A stretch of 64,000 nt of DNA, from positions 1 through 64,000 of the forward strand of contig CAJFGS010000003.1 of the NCBI GenBank assembly GCA_904377855.1, written 5' to 3'. The notes beneath the pieces were generated by a model. It had not been told where the DNA came from. It saw only the letters and a program-made list of their open reading frames with translations, and did no database searches. Below are positions 1 to 9,095 of this stretch, piece after piece (within the stretch, counting starts at the first letter, position 1; each line of letters starts with the position of its first letter). Source of the DNA: Candidatus Avimonas merdigallinarum (GTDB lineage: Bacteria > Bacillota > Clostridia > Oscillospirales > Acutalibacteraceae). The translations under genes were made by a program, and so were the position numbers.

Positions 1-98
1 GTCTTGAGGATGGAGAAGAAATTTTCCGCCATGGCGTTGTCATATGGGTTACCTTTTCTTGACATGGACGGCGTAATGCCGTATGCTTGTGTTAGGTT
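1..98 (-). mobile_element. IS3-family transposase (OrfB) fragment
   Basis: Read on the minus strand, this edge encodes the C-terminal part of an rve/DDE-type IS3 transposase. The block GITPSMSRKGNPYDNAMAEN, followed by FFSILK, is the hallmark stretch around the catalytic glutamate of IS3/IS150 OrfB proteins. The reading frame stays open to about position 119, but similarity to the family pattern fades near 98. There the sequence changes into the AraC-type coding region read in the opposite direction. The two upstream catalytic aspartates and the HTH are absent and the remaining C-terminus lies off the window. This is a fragment, not an intact element; no terminal inverted repeat is visible. 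Confidence 0.8.
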
Positions 99-1223
99 AT
101 CCACATCCGGCTGGATCAGGCCCTGCTGCTGTGCGCCTGCCGTATCGACCATTACCGGGCGTTCTGCGAGCAGTATGACGGGCGCACGCGTTCCTCGCTG
201 CAGTACGCCATCGCCAACGTAGCCCAGGACATCCTGCCGCCGCGGTGCCAGGTCGAGTATATTGAAACGGAGCCCGGCACCCTCCTACTGATCCTCAGCG
301 ATTTCCAGGACGGCTTGCAGACCGAACCGGAATCGCTGCAGCAGCCGATCGCCGACATCCAGGCCTTCATTAAGACACATCTGAACTTCTCTTTTTCCTG
401 CGCGCTGTCGGACATCGGGACGTTCAGCGATTTCAAGAGCCAGTACGCCCAGGTGCACGATTTGATCCAGCAGCGTTTCTTCCGCGGGGAAAGCTGCATC
501 ATCCTGCCGGACGATGCGGCGCAGACCACCGACTTCCTCCCCATCAAATCGGTGCAGCAGCTGCAGCAGCCCCTTCTGGACAAGCTCCGTCTGCAGGATT
601 ATGCGGGATGCGAAAAGCCGATCCTCTCGGCGCTCGAAAAATGCCGGGAAGCGCCGGTGCCGCGGATCTTCCAGCTGATAAACCAAATCAACGCCGTCAT
701 TGAAGAATATGTCTTCACCCAGTCGGAAAGCCATGGCGAGATGTATCTGCCTTCCACGCCCGGCGATCTGCTCAAGGAACTCGATTATGCGGAAACCTAC
801 GCGGAGGTATGCGAGGGATACCATCATATCTTCGCCCAGCTGTCCGCCGACGACCAGAAGGAGCGGGACGGCGGGAGCGCCTACCTGCAGCTGATCGCCG
901 AGGTCAAGAAAGCCGTGGACGAGCAATATACCGATCCCAACCTTTCCCTGCAGAGCCTTTCGGAGCGGTTCCCGTTTTCCTCCGTTTACCTGGGCCGCAT
1001 CTTCCGGCGGGAGGTGGGGTGCTCGGTCGCCACGTATATCAACAAGGTGCGCATGGAGCATGCCGCCGAACTTCTGAGGGGGACCCACCTGTCCGTGACC
1101 GAGATCGCCGCGGCCTGCGGCATTGAGAATTCCTCCTATTTCTACACGCTGTTCAAAAAGCAGTTCGGGATGACCCCCAACGAATATAAGCGGCTGCACC
1201 CGAACCCGCCCTCCGAATCCTGA
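96..1223 (+). pseudogene. AraC-type regulator, 5' part missing
   Basis: This frame is open from just after a TAG at 93-95. It begins with a degenerate GGDEF-like middle domain (ACRIDHYRAFCEQYDG onward, about 126-290), as seen in large YesN/AraC sensor-regulators of Firmicutes. It ends with a canonical two-helix-turn-helix AraC domain (SVTEIAAACGIENSSYFYTL, then FKKQFGMTPNEYKR, about 1090-1195). Such proteins are usually about 700-770 residues with an N-terminal extracellular sensor and two membrane segments; all of that is missing. The only internal start would be a TTG at 315 inside the domain. The break coincides with the IS3 transposase fragment. It is either a disrupted gene or an assembly chimera. 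Confidence 0.75.
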
Positions 1224-1264
1224 CGCGGGCGGAAGCCCTGCCGGTCCCATCCGAAAAGACGAAA

Positions 1265-1305
1265 GAAGGCCCCGGAAACGTTGTTTCCGGGGCCTTCCCT
1301 TTTTC
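1265..1305 (+). terminator. Intrinsic terminator after the AraC-type gene
   Basis: Perfect 15-bp stem (1265-1279 with 1283-1297), GTT loop, then a T-rich tract. It lies 42 bases after the AraC stop and also separates it from the convergent GH43-like gene. Confidence 0.85.
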
Positions 1306-1352
1306 CGCCTATTTTCAAGAAACGCCCATGGCGCCTCGCGCTTTTTATCTTT

Positions 1353-2219
1353 TTACGGCCGGGGGACAAACCGCAGTTCCGCTATCGCTACCCCGCCTTC
1401 ATACGGGATGCCGAACCCCCGCCATCCCGCGCTGGTGAGGTAGTACTTTTCCCCGCAGCGGATGACCTCCCCCGCGTGGCTGTGCAGCTGCGTAACCACC
1501 AGTTCCCGGTGATTATCGCCCGTGTAATCCCCGAAGCAGCAGGGGTCGGGCGAGCAGAACACCAGCATATCCTGGTAATTCTCGCGGGAGCAGTCGGTAT
1601 AGGTGACGAACAGGTAATACATTCCCTCGTATTCCAGCACATAGGGGGATTCAAAGGCTCCCCAGGGCGGATTGAGTGGCGCGTTCCCGGAGGACGTCAG
1701 CGCATAGCCGGCGAACTGCCAATCGAGCAGGTTGGTCGAAGTGAGCAGGGAAATGCAGCTGTAATTGTCCTTGACGCCGCTGGCATACATCAGCCACCGG
1801 CCTCCCGCCCGGATCACCATATGGTCGCGGTTCACGCTCATGACCGGGTTCCCCGTCACATGGACCTCGTGATCCATCCAGTGCCAGAGCTCGTTGGTCA
1901 CCGCCATTTTGGTGATCCCCGGGCCGTAATACATATAATAGAGCCCCTCGTGTTCGACCACGCAGGGCGCCCAGGCCCGCACGCCGTTGTCGATGACCTT
2001 GTTCCTCTCGGTCAAAGGCTCCAGCAGGGATTCGCTTTCATTGGAGGCGTGGACAAAATACCGTTCCAAATCAGGCCCCTCGTCCAGGCTGGTAATCCCG
2101 AACAGATGCCAATGCTTCCAGCGATCCTGGATAAGGCAGTGGTCGTTGACATAATGGCCGAATTTTTCCGGCTTAAACAGCGGACGCCAGCCGCTGCAGA
2201 TTTCCGGGACATACCTCAT
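1353..2219 (-). CDS. GH43/GH32-like five-bladed beta-propeller glycosidase
   Basis: The 288-residue protein has the repeated WxxYYMYY/YYLFVT strand pattern of five-bladed propeller glycosidases. Examples are CVVEHEGLYYMYYG, GGRWLMYASG and YVLEYEGMYYLFVT, each starting a blade. FGHYVNDHCL near the N-terminus carries a candidate acidic catalytic residue, and FESPYVLEYEG gives a candidate acid/base glutamate. There is no signal peptide, so it would act in the cytoplasm on imported oligosaccharides, possibly fructo- or arabino-sugars; the substrate cannot be read from sequence. GGAAAGG precedes the ATG. It lies 194 bases downstream of the hydantoinase gene on the same strand and may be co-transcribed. 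Confidence 0.75.
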   Translation of the reverse strand: MRYVPEICSGWRPLFKPEKFGHYVNDHCLIQDRWKHWHLFGITSLDEGPDLERYFVHASNESESLLEPLTERNKVIDNGVRAWAPCVVEHEGLYYMYYGPGITKMAVTNELWHWMDHEVHVTGNPVMSVNRDHMVIRAGGRWLMYASGVKDNYSCISLLTSTNLLDWQFAGYALTSSGNAPLNPPWGAFESPYVLEYEGMYYLFVTYTDCSRENYQDMLVFCSPDPCCFGDYTGDNHRELVVTQLHSHAGEVIRCGEKYYLTSAGWRGFGIPYEGGVAIAELRFVPRP

Positions 2220-2413
2220 CGGCTTCTTTCATCCTTTCCTTCCCCGTCCCGCCGCATTCCATCAAGGCGAAGAGGGGATGGCCCTATCCTACCATATTTC
2301 CAGAAAAAAGGGAACCCTCGCCCTTCGTCCGCTCCCCGCCGCGGGGAGACAGCCGGCTAAAGCGGGCAGAGCCGGCCGACTTCCGGCTTCCGGCGGCAAA
2401 GCGCGCAGGGCGG

Positions 2414-4417
2414 TTAAAACTGGACGCCGCCCACCGCCTGGGCAACCGCCGTGCTCCCCAAATAGACCGGGGAATCGGCGGCCTGGGCTTCGTCCCGGCG
2501 GAGTTCCGAGGTGACGGCGATGTCCCCGCCTGCGCCGCGGGCGCGGGCCTCCGCTTCCGCCGCCTCCTCCGCCTGGGAGCGGGCGAACGCCTCGGCGTCC
2601 TCCAGCTCGTTAAAGGTGCGGGGAAGCCCGTTGCCGTACACGACATATCCGGATATTTCCTCCGTGCCGGAGCAGGGGCGGACCGCCACGCTGCGGGAAA
2701 CGCAGACATTCCCGACCACCGCCCCCAGCGCGTTGGCCACCTCGAAGTGGGCGGGGATGACCGCCCGCGTCCCCAGCATTTGCGCCACCTTCGGGAGGAA
2801 AACGGCAATCGGCGCGCCGGCCCCCACCAGGGTGAACGCAGTGGAAAAGGACATGGACAGCAGGGGGCTGCCGCCGTTTTTCTGCATCGCATAATGGTCG
2901 AGGATAAACCGCTGCGCATCCGCGCTGACGCCGTTTTCCATGAAATCCGGATATTGGTTTTCCAGCAGGATTTCCACCACGTTCTTATAGATTTTCTTTT
3001 GGATCTCGTCATACACCCGCTCGCAGAGCTCCTCCACCGTGACGCCGAGATTCCGGGCGACAAACTGCGCGCCCAGGCGGGAAGCCTCAGCGGAATAGCG
3101 GGCAAAGTCCCCCCGCAGATGCATGATGTCGGTGGGGGTGAGCCCGCAGAGCTGCACGACGCCCTCCCGCAGCAGGCGGGAAACGTCGAGGGTGTACACG
3201 TCCTTTCCCGCAGCGGCGGCCGCCTGCTCCCTGGGAAGGGGCCCTTCCTTCAGGGCGCGGCAGAACGCCTTTTCCTCCGGCGTATAGCGGGTTTCCCCTT
3301 CGATATCCCGAACGAGCAGATAGTGCTCATGCAGGTATTGGGTGTGGCGCCTCCCGCTCTCCGCCACCGCGCGCAGGGACTCCAGGACCCCGGGATAGCG
3401 GGACGCCGCGACGCAGAGCGGCACAACCCGGTATTCCTCCAGCACAAGGGAGCCGTCCCGGTAATGGACGGCGCTGTCGCCGCCCAGCCCGACGGTTTTG
3501 ATGTACAGCCCGCCGACCAGGGTTTTCCATTTGCCGATGCGGACCCCCTGGGTGACCTTGACCGGGACGCCGTCCCGGACGACGGCGATATCGGTGGTGG
3601 TGCCGCCCATGTCCACCACAATGCAGTTTTTCTCCCCGGTCAGCGCCGCGCTTCCCATGACGCTGGCGGCCGGCCCGCACAGGAGGGTTTCCACCGGGTG
3701 GGTGCGGGCGAACGCCTCGGACATCAGGCTGCCGTCGCTGCGCACAATGACGATGGCAGGATTCAGCCGCCGCTGCTCCATCGCCCTGCGGATTGCGTTC
3801 AAAAACTCCTGGATAACCGGAAACAGCTGTGCGTTCAGCAGGGTGCTGGCCCCCCGCTGCAGGCAGTTCAATTCCGAAAACAGCTCGTGCCCGCAGATCA
3901 CCGGGATCGGGAAGCACTGCTGAAAAATTACCTTGGCCCGGGATTCAATAGCCCCGCCGTTATTCATCGCGTTCATTTCCAGGATCCCGGCGCCGTCCAG
4001 CCCTTGGAAGGACTCCTCGATGCTGCGGCGGAAAAACTCCCAGTCGGGTTCCCGCACGCTTTCCCCGGACAGGGTGGTATACCCCTCCTGGATATGGATT
4101 TCGCTGGAAGGGGGCAGTCCGTATTTCGGCCCCAGCTCGTCGATGACCTTCCGGTTCCCGCCGAAAAAAATGAGCTTTGCCCGCCCGCCCTTATTTTCCA
4201 CGCAGGCGTTGGTTGCCAGCGTGGTGGAAAGCGACAGCACTCCGGCCTGGGGGAGCAAATCCGCCGGAAGCCCGTCCAGTGCGCGGAGGATCCCCACCGA
4301 CAAATCCTCCCGCGTTGTGAGCGCTTTGGCGCTCCCCACAACTTCGCCGGACGAAAAGTCGTACAGGACGGCGTCGGTGTACGTGCCGCCGGTATCGATG
4401 CCAATGCCGAGTTTCAT
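2414..4417 (-). CDS. Hydantoinase/5-oxoprolinase family protein (HyuA-like)
   Basis: About 667 residues in the ASKHA-fold HyuA/oxoprolinase A family, which couples ATP hydrolysis to opening of hydantoin or oxoproline-type rings. Visible motifs are GIDTGGTYTDAVLYD at the N-terminus (phosphate 1), STTLATNACVENKGGR, and CIVVDMGGTTTDIAVV (phosphate 2). Two adjacent ATGs (4420 and 4417) follow GGAGG; the second has the better 7-base spacing. The open frame extends about 270 bases further upstream but has no ribosome site. No HyuB partner lies next to it, so the substrate is uncertain. The neighbouring GH43-like gene does not clarify the role. Confidence 0.88.
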   Translation of the reverse strand: MKLGIGIDTGGTYTDAVLYDFSSGEVVGSAKALTTREDLSVGILRALDGLPADLLPQAGVLSLSTTLATNACVENKGGRAKLIFFGGNRKVIDELGPKYGLPPSSEIHIQEGYTTLSGESVREPDWEFFRRSIEESFQGLDGAGILEMNAMNNGGAIESRAKVIFQQCFPIPVICGHELFSELNCLQRGASTLLNAQLFPVIQEFLNAIRRAMEQRRLNPAIVIVRSDGSLMSEAFARTHPVETLLCGPAASVMGSAALTGEKNCIVVDMGGTTTDIAVVRDGVPVKVTQGVRIGKWKTLVGGLYIKTVGLGGDSAVHYRDGSLVLEEYRVVPLCVAASRYPGVLESLRAVAESGRRHTQYLHEHYLLVRDIEGETRYTPEEKAFCRALKEGPLPREQAAAAAGKDVYTLDVSRLLREGVVQLCGLTPTDIMHLRGDFARYSAEASRLGAQFVARNLGVTVEELCERVYDEIQKKIYKNVVEILLENQYPDFMENGVSADAQRFILDHYAMQKNGGSPLLSMSFSTAFTLVGAGAPIAVFLPKVAQMLGTRAVIPAHFEVANALGAVVGNVCVSRSVAVRPCSGTEEISGYVVYGNGLPRTFNELEDAEAFARSQAEEAAEAEARARGAGGDIAVTSELRRDEAQAADSPVYLGSTAVAQAVGGVQF

Positions 4418-4819
4418 CATGGTGCCTCCCATTCCCTTACTGCTCAAATACTGCTCACATATGCCCACGCAAAAGCCGCTGGAAAACCTGCATTGCAGAG
4501 GAAAATCCCCCGAAAGGGCACTTTTCCTGCCGGCCGGGGGCGCTATGTATACGGTAATACTTTGCAAAAGGAATGTAAGGTATATTTTTCGTATTTTTGG
4601 TATTTTCCAGCGGAATTCCTCCGGAAAAGCCGCAGATCCTGCCGGATAACGCCGGCAGGATCTGCGGCGGGCCTTCTCCCTGCTTTCCAAAGCGTCCCGG
4701 CACCGCGAGGGGGATATGCGAATACCGGCAGGGCCGCTGACGGCCCCGCCGGTATTGCTTCCACCGCAGCCAATCCGCCCGGCCGCCGTTTTTCCGTTTA
4801 TTGTACGCTGCTATCCCAT
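4418..4819. other. Intergenic stretch with two hairpins
   Basis: This 400-base gap between the hydantoinase start and the end of the aldo/keto reductase contains no supported gene. It holds two strong hairpins: 4629-4668 (listed separately) and 4722-4756 (15-bp stem with one mismatch). An A/T-rich patch around 4540-4610 probably contains the hydantoinase promoter, but no convincing -35/-10 pair stands out. Confidence 0.6.
4629..4668 (-). terminator. Terminator downstream of the redox operon
   Basis: Perfect 17-bp stem (4629-4645 with 4652-4668) with a 6-base loop. On the minus strand it is followed by TTTTCC. It would end the long minus-strand operon that finishes with the aldo/keto reductase. 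Confidence 0.75.
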
Positions 4820-5668
4820 CTACTTTGCGATGCTCATGAACCACTCGACCGTATCCGGATCGTAGTGGGAGAAGAAAGCGCTTTCCTCCCGGTCCAGCGC
4901 CGAAATGCGCGCCATATCCTCCTCGCTCAGGGAGAAATCAAACACCTGGAAGTTTTCTTCCATGCGCTGCTTATGGGTGGATTTCGGGATAACCACCACC
5001 CCACTCTGCAACAGGAAGCGGAGCGCCGTCTGCGCGGCGGTTTTCTCGTATTTCCCGCCGATTTCCCGGAGCGTCTCATTGGTGAACAGGCCGTTCTTCC
5101 CCTCGGCAAAGGGGCCCCAGGACTCTATCTGCGTCCCGTACTTTTTCAGGATTTCCCGCGCCTTTTTCTGCTGCTGGAACACGTGGGTTTCCACCTGGTT
5201 CACTGCCGGCTTGACTTCGCAGAAGGTCGCCAGGTCGATAAAGCGGTCGGGATAAAAATTGCTCACCCCGATGGCGCGGACCTTCCCGGCCTTATACGCC
5301 TCCTCCATGGCGCGGTAGGTGCCGTAATAATCGTTAAACGGCTGGTGAATAAGCAGGAGGTCGATATAATCGCTCTTCAGCTTGCGCAGGGATTCGTTAA
5401 TCGAAGCCTTCGCCTTCTCATACCCCGCGTTTGTAATCCAAACCTTGGTGGTGAGGAACAGCTCCTCCCGGGGAACCCCGCATTTGGCGACGGCGTTCCC
5501 CACGCCCTCCTCGTTGCCGTAGGCCTGGGCCGTATCGATGGAGCGGTATCCCACCTGGATGGCGTCCAGCACGCAGCGTTCGCATTCGGCCGGATCCACC
5601 TGATACACGCCGTATCCCAGCATCGGCATTTTTACCCCGTTATTGAGCGTTGTATAATCCATTTTCAT
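4820..5668 (-). CDS. Aldo/keto reductase
   Basis: A 282-residue NAD(P)H-dependent aldo/keto reductase of the 2,5-diketo-gluconate reductase-like group. The family tetrad is visible: Asp in SIDTAQAYGNEEGVG, Tyr in the same segment, Lys in LTTKVWITNAG and His in LLLIHQPF. The start at 5668 (MKMDYTTLNNGVKMPMLGYG) follows AAAGGA; a second ATG six bases later is equally possible. It is the last gene of the minus-strand operon and lies 163 bases after the carboxymuconolactone-decarboxylase-like gene. The full length suggests it is functional. It presumably reduces small carbonyls or aldehydes alongside the other oxidoreductases of the operon. Confidence 0.93.
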   Translation of the reverse strand: MKMDYTTLNNGVKMPMLGYGVYQVDPAECERCVLDAIQVGYRSIDTAQAYGNEEGVGNAVAKCGVPREELFLTTKVWITNAGYEKAKASINESLRKLKSDYIDLLLIHQPFNDYYGTYRAMEEAYKAGKVRAIGVSNFYPDRFIDLATFCEVKPAVNQVETHVFQQQKKAREILKKYGTQIESWGPFAEGKNGLFTNETLREIGGKYEKTAAQTALRFLLQSGVVVIPKSTHKQRMEENFQVFDFSLSEEDMARISALDREESAFFSHYDPDTVEWFMSIAK

Positions 5669-5831
5669 TGTCCTTTCTGCTGTCGAATTGGCAAACGCAA
5701 AGCGCCGCAGGCTTTTCCCCCGGCCGGTCAGATACTCCGGCCGGGGAGCTGCGGCTTTCGAGCGGGCCTTTTCACCATCCTCCCATACCCGGAAAGTCCC
5801 TGGGTACGAATGGCTTCGCAGCGCGCTTTTC

Positions 5832-6151
5832 TTATTCTCCGTAAACTTCCTTCGCCATGCGGAACGCCGCCCATGCCTTCGGCCAGCCTGCATAAAATGC
5901 GAGATGCGTCAGGGCTTCGGCCATTTCCTCCTTGGTGACGCCGTTGTCCTTCGCCCTCTGAATATGATGCTGCAGGGAGCTGTCCAGAACCCCGCAGGCC
6001 ATCAGGGCCGTGACGGTGAGAAGGCTCCGGTCACGGGGGGAGAGTTTCTCCTCCCTGGCCCAGACCTGCCCAAACAGGACGTCGTCGTTCAGCGCGGCAA
6101 ATTGGGGGCGAATTCCCCCAGGGCATCGCGGCCCGCCGTTACCTTTTCCAT
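5832..6151 (-). pseudogene. Carboxymuconolactone decarboxylase-like protein, frameshifted
   Basis: Two frames together give a complete AhpD/CMD-like protein of about 106 residues. It starts MEKVTAGRDALGEFAP and, after a shift, continues FAALNDDVLFGQVWAREEKL and ends KAWAAFRMAKEVYGE. The break lies in a run of five G (five C on the coding strand) at 6104-6108; one more base restores the frame exactly. The gene sits 17 bases after the cupin gene, a very common cupin-CMD pairing in small redox operons. Because everything else is intact, a sequencing or assembly slip is as likely as a true pseudogene. CMD-like proteins often act as thiol-dependent peroxidases, but the paired cysteines of AhpD are not evident here. 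Confidence 0.8.
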
Positions 6152-6168
6152 CCGATTCCCTTCCTTTC

Positions 6169-6570
6169 TTATTTCAGCTTTCCGTACTCTTCCTCGCCGA
6201 CCGCTTCCAGCCATTCGTTGGACGCGCCCTCGGCCGGCACCTCGACCGCGAGGTGGGCAAACCAGCTGTCCGGCGCGGCGCCGTGCCAGTGCTTGACCTC
6301 CGGCGGGATGTTCACCACATCCCCGGGATGCAGTTCCCGGGCCGGCTGGCCCCACTCCTGATAATACCCCCGCCCGGCGGTCACCAGGAGGATCTGCCCG
6401 CCCTTATGGTGGATATGCCAGTTGTTCCGGCAGCCCGGCTCAAACGTGACGTTGCCGATGGCAACCCGCTCGGTAGTCAGCATGTTCAGATAACTCTGCC
6501 CTATAAAATACTGGGCGAAGGCTTCGTTCTTCCCGCCCATTGGGAAAACGCTGAGTTCTTTTGCTTCCAT
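6169..6570 (-). CDS. Cupin-domain protein
   Basis: A 133-residue single-domain cupin. The first cupin motif is seen in NNWHIHHKGGQILLVTAGRG, with the usual metal-binding histidines, and the second in ELHPGDVVNIPPEVKHWHGA. Such small cupins commonly accompany CMD-like proteins, flavodoxins and aldo/keto reductases in Firmicutes, but their reaction is mostly unknown. The ATG follows AAGGAG with good spacing. It lies in the middle of the minus-strand operon, 27 bases after the RibD-like reductase and 17 bases before the CMD-like gene. Confidence 0.9.
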   Translation of the reverse strand: MEAKELSVFPMGGKNEAFAQYFIGQSYLNMLTTERVAIGNVTFEPGCRNNWHIHHKGGQILLVTAGRGYYQEWGQPARELHPGDVVNIPPEVKHWHGAAPDSWFAHLAVEVPAEGASNEWLEAVGEEEYGKLK

Positions 6571-6597
6571 GGGATCCTCGCTCCTTTTTCTTAATTT

Positions 6598-7335
6598 TCA
6601 TCCTGGATTTTCATCCTGGAGAACGGCGTAGCGCAGCCACACGCACCCGCCCTCCCGGGCTTCGGCGCCCCGGAGGACAAAGCGGACGGGTTTGTCCTCC
6701 GCCAGCCCGCCCCGGGTTTCAAACAGCGCTGGCGTCTCGGAGGCTCCGTCGGCCGCGGCCGCGACCACGACGCTCAGTTCATCGCACATGCCTGCCTGGA
6801 TAAACGACCAATTCAATACCCCGCCGCCGCCCAGCATCAGCGTTTCGATGCCGAACAGGGATTTCAGCTTTTGCATGGCCAGCGCATAATCCAGGGATTC
6901 CTCCCCCGCGAGGATATAGGAAATCCCCCGTTTGCGCAAAAAGGCTTTATAGCGGTTGTCGGCTTTCCCGGTCAGCACCTCGACGACGTGGGCCGTGGTA
7001 TCGACATAGGTCAGCGTACTGCTTTCCCAGCCCAGCCTGCCGGACGGATCCACCGACACATAGTACATGCCGGCGTCCGGCTCCGCCACGAAATCTCCCT
7101 CCGGGACCGCCGGCGGATTCTCCTCCAGGGCGGGCTTCCTGTAAAAGGTGAAGTTGTCGTCGGTGGTCACCCGCCCGGACAGCCAGCCCTGGTGCCGGTA
7201 ATACGGCGCCTTTCCAAAGGCGATGTCGTAAAATACCTCGCCCGCTTTTTCCCCTTCGGGGGTATCCATATATTTCCCCATGATCTTCCCGTCCACCGAG
7301 GTCATCATATGGCAGAAGATATACGGCCGATCCAT
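6598..7335 (-). CDS. RibD C-terminal/dihydrofolate reductase-like protein
   Basis: A 245-residue protein of the RibD_C/DHFR fold. It begins MDRPYIFCHMMTSVDGKIMG, the typical first strand and TSVDG turn of this family. A later glycine-rich stretch, LMLGGGGVLNWSFIQAGMCD, matches the NADPH-binding and substrate loop. Family members are pyrimidine-like reductases or stand-alone NADPH reductases, and the substrate is not predictable. AAAGGAGG precedes the ATG. It lies 24 bases after the iron-dependent alcohol dehydrogenase in the same operon. Confidence 0.85.
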   Translation of the reverse strand: MDRPYIFCHMMTSVDGKIMGKYMDTPEGEKAGEVFYDIAFGKAPYYRHQGWLSGRVTTDDNFTFYRKPALEENPPAVPEGDFVAEPDAGMYYVSVDPSGRLGWESSTLTYVDTTAHVVEVLTGKADNRYKAFLRKRGISYILAGEESLDYALAMQKLKSLFGIETLMLGGGGVLNWSFIQAGMCDELSVVVAAAADGASETPALFETRGGLAEDKPVRFVLRGAEAREGGCVWLRYAVLQDENPG

Positions 7336-7359
7336 CGGACCGTCCTCCTTTGCCCGGCG

Positions 7360-8532
7360 TTAGCGGTAAGATTTTTCAAAGATGGCGGCGCATTCCGCGT
7401 CGGTCATCGGGACGGGATCGCACAGGAAAAGGCCGCCCATGGTCGCCTTCGCGTTTTTGGCCAGGGTCATGCATTCGTCCGGACGGATGCCGTAATCGGA
7501 CATCTTCAAATCCGCGACGCCGCAGGCCTCCTGAAGCTCCACCAGCGCGGTGACAAAGTCCATCGGGTCCCGGGCGTCCTGCTTGCCCAGCGCCTTTGCC
7601 ATCCGGACAAAGCGCTCGTCGCAGACATGCTTGTTAACAAAATGGGTGTAATACTCCCTGGAAATCATAATCAGCCCGGCGCCGTGCGGCAGTTCGGGAT
7701 GATAGGCGCTCATGGCATGCTCCATGGAATGCTCGCTGGTGCAGGAACTCACCACCATGGAATAGCCGGACATGGTATTGGCAAACGCCATATGCTCCCG
7801 CGCTTCCCGATCATTGCCGTCCCGGACCGCGCGCGGCAGGTACTTGCCCACGTTCTCAATCGCGGCCAGCTCCACCATATCCCCCATGAGGTTGGAAGCG
7901 GTGGAGATATACCCTTCGGTGCTGTGGAACAGGGTGTCAAAGCCCTGGTAGGCGGTGAACTTCGGCGGGACGGTCAGCATCAGCTCCGAATCCACCACGG
8001 CGAGCACCGGGAAGAGGCTGTCCATGCCGCCGCAGCCGATCTTCTCATTGGTCTGCGGGTTGGTGACCACGCCCCACTGGTCCACTTCGGAACCGGTGCC
8101 GGCGGTGGTGGTAATGGCGATCAGCGGCAGGATGGGATTGACCAGCGGCTGGTTCTTCCCAGTGGCGCCGCCCACATAATCCCACAGATCGCCGGGCTGC
8201 AGGGCGTACATGGCCATGATTTTGGCGGCGTCCATGACCGAGCCGCCTCCCAGGGCGACCACAAAATCGCAGCCGTTGTCCCGGGCGAACCGCCCGCCTT
8301 CCTCCACCGTGGATTTGAGCGGGTTGGCCTCCACCTTGTCGAACAGCACCGTCTCCACGCCCGCCGCGTGCAGCTGCCCCATGGTGCGGTCCAGCGTGCC
8401 GTTAACGCGGGTGGATTTCCCGTTGGAAATCACCACCATGGCCTTCTTCCCGGGCATCGCCTGCTCGTGCAGGTGGTTCAGGCTCCCTGCGCCAAACAGG
8501 ACGCGGGTGGGCATGTAAGCGTTGTAACTCAT
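7360..8532 (-). CDS. Iron-containing alcohol dehydrogenase
   Basis: A 390-residue group III alcohol dehydrogenase. The NAD(P)-binding GGGSVMDAAK and the metal-binding pattern are visible: Asp and His in FDTLFHSTEGY, and His in SEHSMEHAMSAYHPELPHG. It reduces aldehydes to alcohols or the reverse with Fe2+ and NAD(P)H. The start MSYNAYMPTRVLFGAG follows GGAGGG at 6-base spacing. It overlaps the flavodoxin stop by four bases (ATGA), so the two are translationally coupled. With the downstream reductases this suggests reduction of reactive carbonyls. Confidence 0.93.
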   Translation of the reverse strand: MSYNAYMPTRVLFGAGSLNHLHEQAMPGKKAMVVISNGKSTRVNGTLDRTMGQLHAAGVETVLFDKVEANPLKSTVEEGGRFARDNGCDFVVALGGGSVMDAAKIMAMYALQPGDLWDYVGGATGKNQPLVNPILPLIAITTTAGTGSEVDQWGVVTNPQTNEKIGCGGMDSLFPVLAVVDSELMLTVPPKFTAYQGFDTLFHSTEGYISTASNLMGDMVELAAIENVGKYLPRAVRDGNDREAREHMAFANTMSGYSMVVSSCTSEHSMEHAMSAYHPELPHGAGLIMISREYYTHFVNKHVCDERFVRMAKALGKQDARDPMDFVTALVELQEACGVADLKMSDYGIRPDECMTLAKNAKATMGGLFLCDPVPMTDAECAAIFEKSYR

Positions 8533-9062
8533 GATAATCCCTCCATATGATTTTCTTTCTTTCCTATCCACTGCTCCAGCGCCACGCGGGAGTCCCCCGC
8601 CTTTGCGCCGTGGATTGCCAGGCCTTTTCCCACAGTTGCCCCCGGGCAGAGGCGGCGGATATCCTGCTCGCTCCGCCCCATGCCGCTGCCTTCATGCGTG
8701 CAGAAGGGGCGGATCGTTTTTCCTGAAAAGTCGAACTTCTCCAGGAAGGTGAACACCGCCATGGGCATCGTCCCCCAGTAATTGGGGTATCCCAGGTAGA
8801 TGGTGTCATAGGCTTCCAAACTTTCGGGATAGCCCTTGAGCTCCGGCCGGGCGCCCCGCCGCTGGTCCTGCTTCGCTTCCTCGATGCATTCGGAATAGTT
8901 GGAAGAGTATGGGACAAGCGGCTCCATCTTAAACAAATCCGCCCCGGTCAGCTGCCCCAGGATTCGGGCGGCGGTTTCGGTGTTGCCGACCGCAAGCTCC
9001 CGGATTTCGCCGCACAGATAATTTTCGCCCGCACGCGAAAAGTAGGCGATGAGCTGCGCCAT
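8529..9062 (-). CDS. Flavodoxin
   Basis: A 177-residue flavodoxin-like protein. MAQLIAYFSRAGENY carries the N-terminal phosphate-binding loop for FMN. The segment TIYLGYPNYWGTMPMAV is the typical flavodoxin 90s loop with aromatic residues that stack on the flavin, and IRPFCTHEGSGMG is the third FMN-contact loop. This is the group related to NAD(P)H-dependent flavodoxins rather than long-chain electron-transfer flavodoxins. The ATG lies after a G-rich site. It is the first gene of the operon and divergent from the LysR gene. Confidence 0.9.
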   Translation of the reverse strand: MAQLIAYFSRAGENYLCGEIRELAVGNTETAARILGQLTGADLFKMEPLVPYSSNYSECIEEAKQDQRRGARPELKGYPESLEAYDTIYLGYPNYWGTMPMAVFTFLEKFDFSGKTIRPFCTHEGSGMGRSEQDIRRLCPGATVGKGLAIHGAKAGDSRVALEQWIGKKENHMEGLS

Positions 9063-9095
9063 AAAATCCCCCCTTTCGATGGCTTTTACAGCATC

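Noticed and set aside
4-222. Small plus-strand frame at the window start with a promoter-like TTGACA/TATGCT pair (59-87)
   Set aside because: The region is IS3 transposase sequence on the other strand; the promoter resemblance falls inside that coding sequence.
4722-4756. Inverted repeat considered as an attachment site
   Set aside because: No integrase or second copy is present; a terminator or operator is simpler.
2747-5938. Very long open frame on the plus strand opposite the hydantoinase and aldo/keto reductase
   Set aside because: It is an antisense shadow in GC-rich coding DNA; it has no ribosome site, no recognisable domain, and both opposite-strand genes have strong family motifs.
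6871-8550. 559-codon plus-strand open frame
   Set aside because: Antisense to the RibD-like and Fe-alcohol dehydrogenase genes, rich in His, Gly and Arg as expected for a reverse reading of GC-rich genes.
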